Source: Actinomadura sp. K4S16
GTDB lineage: Bacteria > Actinomycetota > Actinomycetes > Streptosporangiales > Streptosporangiaceae
Reading direction: 5' to 3'
NCBI RefSeq assembly: GCF_008327685.1
Contig: NZ_BDDE01000010.1
Coordinates: 1,302,001-1,366,000, forward strand
Length of the DNA: 64,000 nt
The first letter of the stretch is position 1; the number at the start of each line of letters is the position of its first letter. A model generated the notes under the pieces. It was not told the origin of the DNA, searched no databases, and was given only the letters and a program-made list of their open reading frames with translations. The translations under genes were made by a program, and so were the position numbers. Shown here piece after piece: positions 22,779 through 33,162 of this stretch.

Positions 22779-24749
22779 CTACGCCGCTTCGCGCCGGGTC
22801 GGCGTGGGGCGACCCCCGGTCACCACCGCGGCGGCGCACGCCGCGACGAGCGGGACGCCGATCCCGATCGCCAGCAGGAGCAGCCACGGGACGTCGGTGA
22901 TCGTCCCGTGCGGGGGCGCGCCGGCCTCGTCCAGGCTGTCGGTGAGCGGGCGCGTCACCGCGAGGCCGGGGACGAGGCCGCCGGCGATGCCGAGCCAGCA
23001 GCCGAGCACGGCGATGTAGGCGCCCCGGCCCATCGTCAGCAGCCGGCCGGTGCGGGGCCGGGCGCCGACGGCGCGCAGGGTCGCGAGGTCGGGGCGGGCG
23101 TCGGCGGCGGCGAGCCCGGTGGCGATCAGCGTGGCGCCGAGCGCCAGGACGGCCGCGACCGCGCCCAGCAGCAGCGTGACGTTGCCGAACGACTCGGTGA
23201 AGCCCCGCTCCACGTAGACGGCGCTCCCGTCCTGAGTGTTGGCCGCCATCGCCCTTTTCAGCCGCGCCTCCTCGGCCTTGGTGACCCGGTGGTCGGCGCG
23301 GTCCACGCCCAGCGCCTCGGTCTGGGCGGGGACGCCGGTCTTCGCGACGAGCCGCTCCGCGATCTTCGGGGGGACGATGGCCCGCACGCGGGGGTCGCCC
23401 TGGGCGGCCACGGCGGGCAGATCCTTGATCGTCGCGGTCGTGTGCTCCTGGTCGTCCTTCCAGTAGGTCACCTTGGCGGTGGTGAACTCCCCGGCGAGCG
23501 GGCGCACCCCGAACAGGGCGATCTTCCCGGCGTCCAGCGCCGACGCCACGGCGGGGTCGTCGCGGCCGAGCAGCATCCGCGCCTCCCGAGAGCCGCCGAC
23601 CACGATCTGCAGGATCTCGTTGGAGCCCCTCCCCGTCCGCTCGGCCGCGAAGGACAGGCTGCGGCAGTCGCCCTCTGCCAGGCAGTACCCGGTCGACCCC
23701 GGGAGGGTGCGCATCGGGACGACGGGCAAGCCCGGGACAGCGCGCCGGACGGCGGTCTCGGCGGCCTCCTGCCCCCTGCCCTGCGGCAGCCGGATCAGCG
23801 CCGAACCGTGCGGCAACTGCGCCTGGTACTCCACCTGCCGCTGCCGGTAGTCGCTGGCGCTTCCGATGGCCAGCGCGGTGACCGCCGCCACGGCCGCCAT
23901 GATCGCGGCGACCGCCGGCGCGGTGCGGGCCCGGTTGCGGGCGCCGTCCCGGACGGCGAGGCGCAGCGGCAGCGGGAGCCGGGGCGCGAGCCGCCCGGTG
24001 GCCCCGACGATCCACGGGCAGGCGAGCACGAGGCCGATGATGATCGCCGCGGCGCCGAGCGCGGCTCCGAACTCGCGCAGCACCCGGATGCCCTCCAGGG
24101 TCGCCGCCACGCCCGCGAGGACGAGGACGCCCCCCGCGATCGGCAGGCCGCGCCGCGCCGGTCCCGGCGGTTCGCGGCGTCCGGCGAGGGCGGCGACCAC
24201 GTCCATCCGGCCGGCCTGCCGCGCGGGCACCAGCGCGGCGAGCACCCCGCTGCCCGCGCCGACCAGCATGGTCGCCAAGACCACGGTCCACGGCACGGTG
24301 AGCGGGCCGTAGTCGTCGCCGTCGGACGCGGCCCGCACGACGGCGGCCGCGGCGAGGCCGAGCCCGGCCCCGCCCACCGCGGCGATCCCGCCGAGGAACA
24401 GGCCGCTGGTCAGGACGACGGCGCGCAGATGCCGGCCGGCGCCTCCCGACGCGGCGACGAGCGCGAGGTCGCGGCGGCGCCGCCGGACGTCCATCAGGAG
24501 CGCCGGCCCGGCGAGCAGGACGACCTCCAGCACGACCATCGCGAAGATCATCGCCAGGACGGCCGACTCGGCGCCGCTCGCGCTGCCGGGCTCCCCCTCG
24601 AACCTCGCGTCGGCGGTCCGGTACAGCACGGCCAGCGCGACGACGGCGCCGATCGGCAGGCCGATCATGGACAGTACGAGCGCCGTGCGGCCCTTGGAGC
24701 GCAGCGCGTCCTGGCGGGCCATGCGCAGCGCGAAGGCGTAGCGGTTCAC
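22779..24749 (-). CDS. FtsX-family ABC transporter permease
   Basis: The 656-residue protein has an N-terminal helix (ALRSKGRTALVLSMIGLPIG), a soluble extracytoplasmic insert (about 300-490) and FtsX-type helix bundles, about ten helices in all. Such permeases work with an MacB/LolD-like ATPase on peptides, antibiotics or lipids, often by mechanotransmission rather than transport. The GTG start overlaps the ATPase stop by four bases, so coupling is tight. Together with the PadR gene it forms a regulator-ATPase-permease operon. Confidence 0.9.
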   Translation of the reverse strand: MNRYAFALRMARQDALRSKGRTALVLSMIGLPIGAVVALAVLYRTADARFEGEPGSASGAESAVLAMIFAMVVLEVVLLAGPALLMDVRRRRRDLALVAASGGAGRHLRAVVLTSGLFLGGIAAVGGAGLGLAAAAVVRAASDGDDYGPLTVPWTVVLATMLVGAGSGVLAALVPARQAGRMDVVAALAGRREPPGPARRGLPIAGGVLVLAGVAATLEGIRVLREFGAALGAAAIIIGLVLACPWIVGATGRLAPRLPLPLRLAVRDGARNRARTAPAVAAIMAAVAAVTALAIGSASDYRQRQVEYQAQLPHGSALIRLPQGRGQEAAETAVRRAVPGLPVVPMRTLPGSTGYCLAEGDCRSLSFAAERTGRGSNEILQIVVGGSREARMLLGRDDPAVASALDAGKIALFGVRPLAGEFTTAKVTYWKDDQEHTTATIKDLPAVAAQGDPRVRAIVPPKIAERLVAKTGVPAQTEALGVDRADHRVTKAEEARLKRAMAANTQDGSAVYVERGFTESFGNVTLLLGAVAAVLALGATLIATGLAAADARPDLATLRAVGARPRTGRLLTMGRGAYIAVLGCWLGIAGGLVPGLAVTRPLTDSLDEAGAPPHGTITDVPWLLLLAIGIGVPLVAACAAAVVTGGRPTPTRREAA

Positions 24750-25462
24750 AGTTTCTCCTGGAGGAGGCTCTCGGGGCCGGGCGTACGGGGCGTGGCGTCC
24801 ACGATCCGGCCGTCGCGCAGGAACACGACCCGGTCGGCCCAGGCGGCGTGCCGGGACTCGTGCGTGACCATGAGGCAGGAGGCGCCGGCGTCGCAGCGGC
24901 CCCGCAGGACGCGCAGGACGTCCTCGCCGGTGTGGCTGTCGAGCGCTCCCGTGGGCTCGTCGGTGAGGACCAGGCGCCGCTCGCCGACCAGCGCGCGGGC
25001 GATCGCGACGCGCTGCTGCTGGCCGCCGGACATCTCGTCGGGGAACCGGTCGGCCAGCTCGGCGACGCCGACCTCATCGAGCGCCTCCCGCGCCTCGCGG
25101 CGGGCCGTGCGGGCGCGGACGCCGTCCAGCTCGCGCGGCAGCATGACGTTCTCGGCCGCGGTGAGGCTCGGGATGAGGTTGAGGTCCTGGAAGACGTAGC
25201 CGACGCCGCGGCGGCGCAGCGCCGCCCGCCCGGCCCGGCCGAGGCCGCCGAGGTCGGCGCCGTCCATCAGGATCCGTCCCGAGGTCGGGCTGTCGAGCCC
25301 GCCGGCGAGCGCCAGCAGGGTCGACTTGCCGGAGCCGGACGGGCCCATCACGGCGACGAACTCGCCCGCCGCGACGTCCAGCGTCACCCCGCGCAGCGCG
25401 TGGACGAGGGACGGCCCGGCGCCGTGGTCGCGGGAGACCTCGCGCATCTCCAGCAGGCTCAT
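24746..25462 (-). CDS. ABC transporter ATP-binding protein (MacB/LolD type)
   Basis: The 238-residue ATPase starts at ATG 25462. It contains Walker A GPSGSGKST, Q-loop YVFQDLNLIP, signature MSGGQQQRVAIARAL, Walker B RLVLTDEP and the switch His in VTHESRH. The SGGQQQRVAIARAL variant is typical of LolD/MacB-like proteins that pair with FtsX permeases. Four-base overlaps join it to both the PadR gene and the permease. Confidence 0.93.
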   Translation of the reverse strand: MSLLEMREVSRDHGAGPSLVHALRGVTLDVAAGEFVAVMGPSGSGKSTLLALAGGLDSPTSGRILMDGADLGGLGRAGRAALRRRGVGYVFQDLNLIPSLTAAENVMLPRELDGVRARTARREAREALDEVGVAELADRFPDEMSGGQQQRVAIARALVGERRLVLTDEPTGALDSHTGEDVLRVLRGRCDAGASCLMVTHESRHAAWADRVVFLRDGRIVDATPRTPGPESLLQEKL

Positions 25463-26073
25463 CGGCGCGCCTTCCGATCGGATGGAGCGGGCGCCTCGGC
25501 GGGGGCGGACGGGTCGGCGGCGGCCGGCGGGGCGGGCCGGGCGGCGGGCTCGGCGCGGGCGACGAAGGCCTCGCAGTGGTCCAGCCAGCGCACCTCGGCC
25601 TCCGCCTGGAAGATCATGGATTCCAGGACCAGCCGCCAGGCGCGGTCGCCCTGGTCCGCCGGGACGGCGGGGGCGTCGGCCTTGAGGCGGGTGAGGTCCT
25701 GGAGGGCGCGCAGCGTGGCGGTGCGCTGGGTCTGGACGACGTGCGCCACGTCGACGCCCGGTGTGGTGACGGCCATCGCCAGCTTGATCGCCAGTTCGTC
25801 GCGGGGCCGGTCGGTGCGGGCGATCGGGGTGGCGAACCACCGCCGCACGTCCTCCTCGCCCGCCGGGGTGATCCGGTAGACGAACCGGCCCTCGTCGTCG
25901 GCGCCGACGCGCGTGACGAGCTCGTCGCGTTCGAGGCGCGACAGCGTGGAGTAGACCTGGCCGATGTTGAGCGGCCAGGTGGCGCCGGTGGACGACTCGA
26001 ACTCGGCGCGCAGCTGGTAGCCGTAGCGGGGCCCCTGTGACAGAAGTGCCAGCAGGCCATGACGGATCGACAT
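25459..26073 (-). CDS. PadR-family transcriptional regulator
   Basis: The 204-residue protein starts at ATG 26073 (MSIRHGLLALLSQGPRYGYQ). The winged helix (about 1-85) has the PadR signature LRAEFE...VYSTLSRLERDELV. The C-terminal helices (about 95-175) form the dimer arm, and the last 30 residues are Pro/Ala-rich. PadR proteins usually repress an adjacent transporter until a toxic ligand binds. Its stop overlaps the ATPase start as ATGA. GTATGCATAC-type repeats lie immediately upstream. Confidence 0.9.
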   Translation of the reverse strand: MSIRHGLLALLSQGPRYGYQLRAEFESSTGATWPLNIGQVYSTLSRLERDELVTRVGADDEGRFVYRITPAGEEDVRRWFATPIARTDRPRDELAIKLAMAVTTPGVDVAHVVQTQRTATLRALQDLTRLKADAPAVPADQGDRAWRLVLESMIFQAEAEVRWLDHCEAFVARAEPAARPAPPAAADPSAPAEAPAPSDRKARR

Positions 26074-26082
26074 ACCTACCAA

Positions 26083-26124
26083 GTATGCATACGGAGTATG
26101 GTCAAGGCAATACCGAGTATGCAT
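26083..26124. promoter_or_regulatory. PadR operator region with GTATGCATAC repeats
   Basis: A perfect 10-bp palindrome GTATGCATAC (26083-26092) is followed by GTATGG (26096-26101) and GTATGCAT (26117-26124). A TTGACC -35-like hexamer lies between them on the minus strand. The repeats end 10 bp upstream of the padR start, which fits autoregulation of the PadR-ABC operon. Confidence 0.6.
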
Positions 26125-26232
26125 CCAGGAGGAAGTCGCAGATGAGAGGAGGCGCATCGCGTCCGAAACGCCCCTGCGTCCGAGCGGGACACACCTCGGG
26201 GAGGGCTAGGGCGGCGCCGTCCCCGGACATGC

Positions 26233-26266
26233 GAAGGCGCGGGGGCCACCGGCTCCCCGCGCCTTC
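26233..26266 (-). terminator. Hairpin after ilvC
   Basis: Twelve-base perfect arms, GAAGGCGCGGGG and its complement, enclose a 10-base loop. The hairpin begins 11 bases beyond the ilvC stop codon. No U-run follows. Confidence 0.7.
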
Positions 26267-26276
26267 ACGGAACGGC

Positions 26277-27329
<1,053 letters not shown>

Positions 27330-27854
27330 TCAGGCGCTGCGCTCGATGGCGCGCAGCGAGCGGTCGGTGATGGACCGGGCGCCGCGGCCGACGGCCACCA
27401 TGCCCGACTGCACCAGCTCCTTGATGCCGAACGGCTCCAGGATCCTGATGAACGCGTCCAGCTTGTCGCGGTTGCCGGTCGCCTCGATCGTGACGGCGTC
27501 GGGCGCGACGTCCACCACCTTGGCGCGGAACAGCGACACGGTCTCGAGGACCTGCGAGCGGGTCTCGGCGTCGGCGCGCACCTTGACCAGGATGAGCTCG
27601 CGCTGGACGGACGCCGAGGGGTCCAGCTCGACGATCTTCAGCACGTTGACCAGCTTGTTGAGCTGCTTGGTGACCTGCTCCAGCGGCAGGTCGGCGACGT
27701 TCACCACGATCGTCATCCGGGAGATCTCCGGATGCTCGGTGGTGCCCACCGCGAGGGACTCGATGTTGAAGCCGCGCCGGGAGAACAGCGCCGCGACCCG
27801 AGCCAGGATGCCGGGCTTGTTCTCCACCAGCACCGAGAGGGTGTGCAGGCTCAT
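27330..27854 (-). CDS. ilvN: Acetolactate synthase small subunit
   Basis: The 174-residue regulatory subunit starts at ATG 27854 and has an N-terminal ACT domain (HTLSVLVENKPGILARVAAL, about 4-23). The C-terminal IlvN domain contains RELILVKVRAD and EPFGIKELVQSG. It binds valine and other end products and confers feedback control on IlvB. It starts 5 bp after the ilvB stop codon, so translation is coupled. Confidence 0.96.
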   Translation of the reverse strand: MSLHTLSVLVENKPGILARVAALFSRRGFNIESLAVGTTEHPEISRMTIVVNVADLPLEQVTKQLNKLVNVLKIVELDPSASVQRELILVKVRADAETRSQVLETVSLFRAKVVDVAPDAVTIEATGNRDKLDAFIRILEPFGIKELVQSGMVAVGRGARSITDRSLRAIERSA

Positions 27855-27859
27855 CGGGG

Positions 27860-29608
27860 TCAGTCTCCGTTCTCCCAGTCGGGCGCCATGTCCCGGGCGA
27901 TCTTGATGTCGTCGTTGGCGGTGCCGGCCGCGACCATCGGCCAGACCATGGCGTCCTGGTGCACGACGAAGTCGATCACGACGGGGGCGTCGTTGATCTC
28001 CATGGCCTTGGCGATGACCTCGTCCACGTCCTCGGCCTTCTCGCAGCGCAGGCCGACGCAACCGTACGCCTCGGCGAGCTTCACGAAGTCGGGGATCCGC
28101 TTGGCCGAGTGGAGATTCGTGTTGGAGTAGCGCTCGTTGTAGAAGAGCGTCTGCCACTGCCGGACCATCCCGAGGTTGCCGTTGTTGATCACGGCGACCT
28201 TGACCGGGATGCCCTCGATCGCGCAGGTCGCGAGCTCCTGGTTGGTCATCTGGAAGCAGCCGTCGCCGTCGATCGCCCAGACCGTCGAGTCGGGCGCGCC
28301 GACCTTGGCGCCCATCGCGGCCGGGACGGAGTACCCCATCGTCCCGGCGCCCCCGGAGTTCAGGAACGCGCCGGGCCGCTCGTACTTGATGAACTGCGCG
28401 GCCCACATCTGGTGCTGGCCGACGCCGGCGACGTAGTACGCGTCCGGCCCGGCGATCCGCCCGATCCGCTCGATGACGTACTGCGGGGACAGCGAGCCGT
28501 CGGTGGGCGCGTCGTAGCCCAGCGGGTACGTCTCGCGCCAGGCGTCGAGCTGGCGCCACCAGTCGGTGTAGTCGCCCTTGCGGCCCGCCTCGTGCTCGTT
28601 CTGCACGGCGACGATCAGGTCGGCGATCACCTCGCGGGCGTCCCCGACGATCGGGACGTCGGCGTGCCGGTTCTTGGAGATCTCGGCCGGGTCGATGTCG
28701 GCGTGGACGACCTTGGCGTGCGGCGCGAACCCGTCCAGCTTCCCGGTGACGCGGTCGTCGAAGCGGGCGCCGAGCGCGACCATCAGGTCGGAGCGCTGCA
28801 GCGCGCCGACCGCGCCGACCGCGCCGTGCATGCCCGGCATGCCCATGTGCAGCGGGTGGCTGTCGGGCAGCGCGCCCTTGGCCATCAGCGTGGTGACGAC
28901 CGGGGCGCCGGTCAGCTCGGCGAGCACCTTCAGCTCGGCGGACGCGCCCGCCTTCAGCACCCCGCCGCCGACGTACAGCACCGGGCGCTTCGCCTGGACG
29001 ATCAGCCGTGCCGCCTCGCGGACCTGCTTGGAGTGCGGCCGGGTGACGGGCCGGTACCCGGGGAGCTGCAGCGGGACCGGCCACTCGAACCCGACCGTGG
29101 CCTGCAGGGCGTCCTTGGAGATGTCGACCAGGACGGGCCCGGGCCGCCCGGTGCCCGCGATGTGGAACGCCTCGGCGATGGTGCGGGCGATGTCCTCGGC
29201 CCTGGTCACCAGGAAGTTGTGCTTGGTGATCGGCATCGTGATGCCGACGATGTCGGCCTCCTGGAAGCCGTCCGTGCCGATGAGCGAGGAGGCGACCTGC
29301 CCGGTGATCGCCACCATCGGCACCGAGTCCATGTAGGCGTCGGAGATCGCCGTGACGAGGTTGGTCGCGCCCGGCCCGCTCGTGGCCATGCAGACGCCCA
29401 CCTTGCCGGTAACCATCGCGTAGCCCTGGGCGGCGTGGCCTGCGCCCTGCTCGTGCCGGACGAGGATGTGGCGCAGCTTCCTGGAGTCGAACAGCGGGTC
29501 GTAGGCCGGGAGGATCGCGCCGCCCGGGATGCCGAACACGGTGTCGACGCCGACGTTCTCCAGGGCGCGGACCAGCGCCTGGGCTCCCGTCATCTGTTCG
29601 GTCGTCAT
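27860..29608 (-). CDS. ilvB: Acetolactate synthase large subunit
   Basis: The 582-residue ThDP enzyme starts at ATG 29608. The N-terminal domain has [12 protein letters not shown] and the catalytic glutamate in [16 protein letters not shown] central FAD-binding domain follows. The C-terminal ThDP site reads [15 protein letters not shown] and ends the metal site near VINNGNLGM. It condenses two pyruvates, or pyruvate with 2-oxobutyrate, the first shared step of Val/Leu/Ile synthesis. About 150 bp of leader upstream contains a leader peptide and terminator, so expression is attenuated by branched-chain supply. Confidence 0.97.
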   Translation of the reverse strand: MTTEQMTGAQALVRALENVGVDTVFGIPGGAILPAYDPLFDSRKLRHILVRHEQGAGHAAQGYAMVTGKVGVCMATSGPGATNLVTAISDAYMDSVPMVAITGQVASSLIGTDGFQEADIVGITMPITKHNFLVTRAEDIARTIAEAFHIAGTGRPGPVLVDISKDALQATVGFEWPVPLQLPGYRPVTRPHSKQVREAARLIVQAKRPVLYVGGGVLKAGASAELKVLAELTGAPVVTTLMAKGALPDSHPLHMGMPGMHGAVGAVGALQRSDLMVALGARFDDRVTGKLDGFAPHAKVVHADIDPAEISKNRHADVPIVGDAREVIADLIVAVQNEHEAGRKGDYTDWWRQLDAWRETYPLGYDAPTDGSLSPQYVIERIGRIAGPDAYYVAGVGQHQMWAAQFIKYERPGAFLNSGGAGTMGYSVPAAMGAKVGAPDSTVWAIDGDGCFQMTNQELATCAIEGIPVKVAVINNGNLGMVRQWQTLFYNERYSNTNLHSAKRIPDFVKLAEAYGCVGLRCEKAEDVDEVIAKAMEINDAPVVIDFVVHQDAMVWPMVAAGTANDDIKIARDMAPDWENGD

Positions 29609-29653
29609 GATTCTGCGGTTCCTTGGGGAGTGAGTGTTGGCTCGCCGGGCAAC

Positions 29654-29686
29654 AAAAAACCCCCGCCGCCGTGAAGCGGTCGAGGG
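29654..29686 (-). terminator. Attenuator terminator of ilvBNC
   Basis: On the minus strand CCCC-TCGA-CCGC and GGCGG-C-GGGG form a hairpin followed by GTTTTTTG. It lies between the leader peptide and ilvB. The segments GGCGCGCAGG and CCTGCGCGCC (about 29692-29727) can form the competing structure. Confidence 0.88.
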
Positions 29687-29711
29687 GAGGCGCGCAGGAC
29701 GGAAAGCTTGG

Positions 29712-29762
29712 TCAGCCTGCGCGCCGACCAAGTACTACGAGGATGATGGAGGTGCTCTGCAC
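29712..29762 (-). CDS. Leader peptide of the ilvBNC attenuator
   Basis: The 16-codon ORF starts with GTG and reads [16 protein letters not shown], with six consecutive Ile/Leu/Val codons. The GTG stands 6 bp after the presumed -10 hexamer, so the mRNA is probably leaderless at this ORF. Stalling at the run would favour the antiterminator and expression of ilvBNC. Confidence 0.88.
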   Translation of the reverse strand: MQSTSIILVVLGRRAG

Positions 29763-29768
29763 GTGTTC

Positions 29769-29829
29769 ACTTTCGCCGATGTCCGGCCAGCGGTCAAATC
29801 CTTGGACGCTTTGTCTCATATGTCGAGAC
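29769..29829 (-). promoter_or_regulatory. ilvBNC promoter with palindromic operator
   Basis: On the minus strand TTGACC (29792-29797) and GAAAGT (29769-29774) are separated by 17 bp. Upstream, at 29813-29829, is the perfect-armed palindrome GTCTCATATGTCGAGAC. Its position just upstream of the -35 box is that of an activator site, although repression is possible. Confidence 0.7.
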
Positions 29830-29866
29830 GATCGGGCGTCCGGAGTGGTGCGCGTCACCGCCGCCG

Positions 29867-32698
29867 TCAGCCCGGAAGCGGGAGCGGGACGTCGCCGCCC
29901 GCACGGTTCTGGCCGGTGAGGTTCGTCCGCACCAGCGACTCCATCCGCCGCGCCGCCATCGGGCGCGCCACGAGGAAGCCCTGGCCGCGCGGGCACCCCA
30001 TCTCCCGCAGCAGCTCCAGCTGCTCGGGCCGCTCGATGCCCTCCGCCACCACGGTCAGCCCGAGGTCGCTGCCGAGCCGCACGATCGTCCGGGTGAGCAG
30101 CGTCAGCGTCTCGTCCGAGCCGAGCCCCGCCACGAACGACGGGTCGATCTTGATGATGTCGACGGGGAGCTGCCCGAGGTAGGCCAGCGACGCGTACCCG
30201 GTGCCGAAGTCGTCGATCGCGAGCCGGACGCCGAGGTCGCGCAGCTGGGACAGGCGCTCGACGTTCTGGTCGGCGTCCTCGACGAGGACCTCCTCGCGCA
30301 CCTCCAGCGTGAGGGCCTGCGGCGGCAGCCCCGTCTCCGCCAGCGCCGCCGCGACCGACTCCACGAACCGGGGCGCGGCGATCTGCCGTGCGGTGAAGTT
30401 CACCGACAGGCTCACGTCCCACGAGTCGCCGCGCCAGCGGGCGACCTCCCGGCACGCCTCCCGCAGCATCCAGTCGCCGAGCGGGATCATCAGGCCGGAC
30501 TCCTCGGCCAGGCCGATGAACTCCTCCGGCGGCACCGCCTCGTTCCCCCTGCGCCAGCGCAGCAGCGCCTCCACGCCGGTCACCCGGGACGTGCTCAGGT
30601 CGACGACCGGCTGGAACTCGACCGAGAACTGCTCCTCGGCGAGCGCCGCCTGCAGGTCGCTGCCGAGCTCCAGCCGCCGGACGACATCGGCGTGCATGTG
30701 CGGCGCGTACACCTCGACGCGCCCGCCGCCGAGCTCCTTCGCGCGGGCCATCGCGAGGTCGCCGTTGCGGATCAGGTCGGCGGCGCTGCGGCGGAGCCGG
30801 CGTCCCGCGTCCGATCCGCCGCCGCTCGACTGCTCCTCGTCCCCGGCGAACGCGATGCCGACACTCGCCGTCAGCACGATGTGCTTGCTGCCGACCTTGT
30901 AAGGGTCGACCGAAAGCACGCGCAGGAGCCGACCGGCGAGCTCGACTGTGGCGTGCGTCTCACGGTCGTCGGGCGGGAGCTGGACCAGGACCGCGAACTC
31001 GTCGCCGCCCCACCGCGCCACCGTGTCGTCGGCCTGGACGTTCGCGCGCAGCCGCCGGGCCGCCTGCGCGAGGACCTGGTCGCCCGCCGCGTGCCCGTCG
31101 GAGTCGTTCACGGCGGTGAAGCCGTCGATGTCCACGAACACGACCGCCGCCTTGCCGCCGGACGTCTGCCGCGACAGGACCTCCCGCGTGCGCTCCTCGA
31201 AGTAGGACCGGTTCGGCAGGCCCGTCAGCCCGTCGTGGAACGTCAGGTGGGCGACCTGCCGCTGCAGGGCCGCCTGCTCGCTCAGGTCCCGGGTGGTGAC
31301 CAGCAGCCGGGCCGGCGCCCCGTCCGAACCGCTGTACCGGGAGATCGTCGACTCGGTCGGCAGCCACGTCCCGTCCGCCGCGCGCAGCCGGCACGGCACC
31401 CGCAGGGCGTCCTGCGGCCCTACGTCGCCGGACGGCTCCTCCAGGAACTCGGTGAACACCTGCTGGACGCGCGGGAGGTCCTCCGGATGGATGATCTCGT
31501 TCAGCGGGCGGCCGAGCAGCTCGTCCGGCGTGTAGCGGTAGGTCCGCAGGGCGCCCGCGCTGGCGTACTGGACGGTGGCGTCCAGATCGCAGATGAGCAC
31601 CGCGTCGTTGATGCTCTCCGACAGGGCCCGGAAGTGCTCCTCGCCGGTGTCCACGGCCCGGCGCAGCGCCTCGTTCTCCCGGATCAGCGCGGCCAGCCGC
31701 GCGAGCAGCACCAGCGCGGCCGAGCCCGCGGCGATCGAGATCGCCGGCTCCAGGCCGTCGTTGCCGGCGATCGAGTGGCCCGCGATGAACAGCGCGGCCG
31801 CGGCGGCGACCGCGGCGGGCGCGAGGCCCGGCCCGATCATGCGGCCGCACTCCTCGGCGGGGGCCGCGACGTCCTCGGGGATGTCGTCGACGGGCAGCGC
31901 CGGCTCGGCGGCCGGGCCCGTCCACGGCACCAGCAGCAGGAGCAGCAGCCCGGCGAGGCGCAGGATGTCGGAGGGGTCGTCGGCGGACCCGCCCCCGTCC
32001 AGCCGGACGAACGTGGTCACGATGTCGGCGACCGCGATGGCCGACAGCGCGCCGTACCCCATCCAGGCGAGGCGGCGGTGCCCGCGCGCCGCGCCGAGGA
32101 CGAACGGCAGCGCGCCGCAGACGAACACGATGTCGATCAGCGGGTACAGCAGCTCCAGCAGGAACTCCGGCGGCGACTCCCCCGTCCGGTGGTACAGGCT
32201 CCCGAACAGCGCCACCCAGCCGAGCACGAACAGCGCGCAGGCGCAGACGTAGGTGTCGGCTGCGTAGCGCAGCCACGTCCCCGCGTCGCGCGGCAGCCTG
32301 ATCGGCGCGACCAGGCCGGTGACGAGCGCGACCAGCGCGAACAGGTAGAACAGGTCGGGGACCGACAGCGACAGGGCGCTGCGGCCGGAGCCGTAGGACA
32401 GCGCGCCGCCGACCGCGCCGGCGAACCAGGAGGCGGCGGCGATGCCGTACCACCGCCAGGACGCGCGCCAGATGCCGCCGGGGGCGCCGGCGGGGTCGGC
32501 CGAAGGGCCGTCCGGGCGCCGGGACGACAGCAGCAGGGAGATCGCGGCGGCGCCCGCGGCGCCGGCCTCGGTCCACGCGATGAAGGCGCGGCCGCCCCAG
32601 CCGAGCAGCGAGCCGGTGGCGTACAGCACACCGACGATCGCCGCCAGGGCGACGGGCAGCGCACGCGGCGACACCCGCCTGGCGTAGTCGCCGCTCAT
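29867..32698 (-). CDS. Membrane PAS-GGDEF-EAL cyclic-di-GMP protein
   Basis: The 943-residue protein starts at ATG 32698. Nine to ten membrane helices cover about 10-350. A PAS domain (about 375-500, SESINDAVLICDLDATVQYAS), a GGDEF domain (about 510-690, RWGGDEFAVLVQL) and an EAL domain (about 700-940) follow. The EAL domain begins VEALLRWRRG and keeps IDDFGTGYASLAYL. Both catalytic signatures are intact, so it could make and degrade c-di-GMP; usually one activity dominates. The membrane and PAS parts suggest sensing of a small ligand or redox state. Its stop lies 38 bp upstream of the ilvB operator. Confidence 0.92.
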   Translation of the reverse strand: MSGDYARRVSPRALPVALAAIVGVLYATGSLLGWGGRAFIAWTEAGAAGAAAISLLLSSRRPDGPSADPAGAPGGIWRASWRWYGIAAASWFAGAVGGALSYGSGRSALSLSVPDLFYLFALVALVTGLVAPIRLPRDAGTWLRYAADTYVCACALFVLGWVALFGSLYHRTGESPPEFLLELLYPLIDIVFVCGALPFVLGAARGHRRLAWMGYGALSAIAVADIVTTFVRLDGGGSADDPSDILRLAGLLLLLLVPWTGPAAEPALPVDDIPEDVAAPAEECGRMIGPGLAPAAVAAAAALFIAGHSIAGNDGLEPAISIAAGSAALVLLARLAALIRENEALRRAVDTGEEHFRALSESINDAVLICDLDATVQYASAGALRTYRYTPDELLGRPLNEIIHPEDLPRVQQVFTEFLEEPSGDVGPQDALRVPCRLRAADGTWLPTESTISRYSGSDGAPARLLVTTRDLSEQAALQRQVAHLTFHDGLTGLPNRSYFEERTREVLSRQTSGGKAAVVFVDIDGFTAVNDSDGHAAGDQVLAQAARRLRANVQADDTVARWGGDEFAVLVQLPPDDRETHATVELAGRLLRVLSVDPYKVGSKHIVLTASVGIAFAGDEEQSSGGGSDAGRRLRRSAADLIRNGDLAMARAKELGGGRVEVYAPHMHADVVRRLELGSDLQAALAEEQFSVEFQPVVDLSTSRVTGVEALLRWRRGNEAVPPEEFIGLAEESGLMIPLGDWMLREACREVARWRGDSWDVSLSVNFTARQIAAPRFVESVAAALAETGLPPQALTLEVREEVLVEDADQNVERLSQLRDLGVRLAIDDFGTGYASLAYLGQLPVDIIKIDPSFVAGLGSDETLTLLTRTIVRLGSDLGLTVVAEGIERPEQLELLREMGCPRGQGFLVARPMAARRMESLVRTNLTGQNRAGGDVPLPLPG

Positions 32699-33162
32699 CG
32701 CGCCGTGTCCCTTCCTGCCCCGATGGGCTGATCGGCCCCGGCGGAGACCGTCCGCGCCAGGGGAGATTCGGGTCCACGACCCCCACCGCCTGGATAACGG
32801 CCCGAAGGTCACGGATCGTGCCCCGCGCCGGATCGGCGCGGACCGGTCGCGAGCGCACCGGGGCCTCGCCCACCGGAGATCAGCGACGTTGCTGCACTAC
32901 GGGATCACCGTGTCGCTCACTGTACGTTCGGTAGGTCACGGAGCGATTGAGGCTGGGCGACCTTCCCGCGACGAACGACCTCGTCGCGGATCCGTTTGGG
33001 ACATCCGAAAGCCGATCGGCGCCGGATCGCCTCCTTGCCCGGGTGACGCTGCGTGACGAAGATCGGCATGACGGAACTCCGTGACGGGGAGACGTGTGAC
33101 GGGGATCCGGGTGGCGGGGAACGGCGGGCACCCGGCATCCGTACCACCTACGGGAGGCGCTC
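32699..33162. other. 464-bp intergenic region between divergent genes
   Basis: It separates the PAS-GGDEF-EAL gene (minus) from the sugar-dehydrogenase gene (plus). A minus-strand ORF of about 50 codons (32917-33069) begins MPIFVTQRHPGKEAIRRRSA, but it has no family resemblance and is not called. GTGACG occurs several times at about 33048-33110. No terminator or clear operator is seen. Confidence 0.4.

Noticed and set aside
32917..33069. Possible 50-residue minus-strand protein in the 32.7-33.2 kb gap
   Set aside because: No ribosome site, no recognisable composition or conserved motif; cannot be supported.
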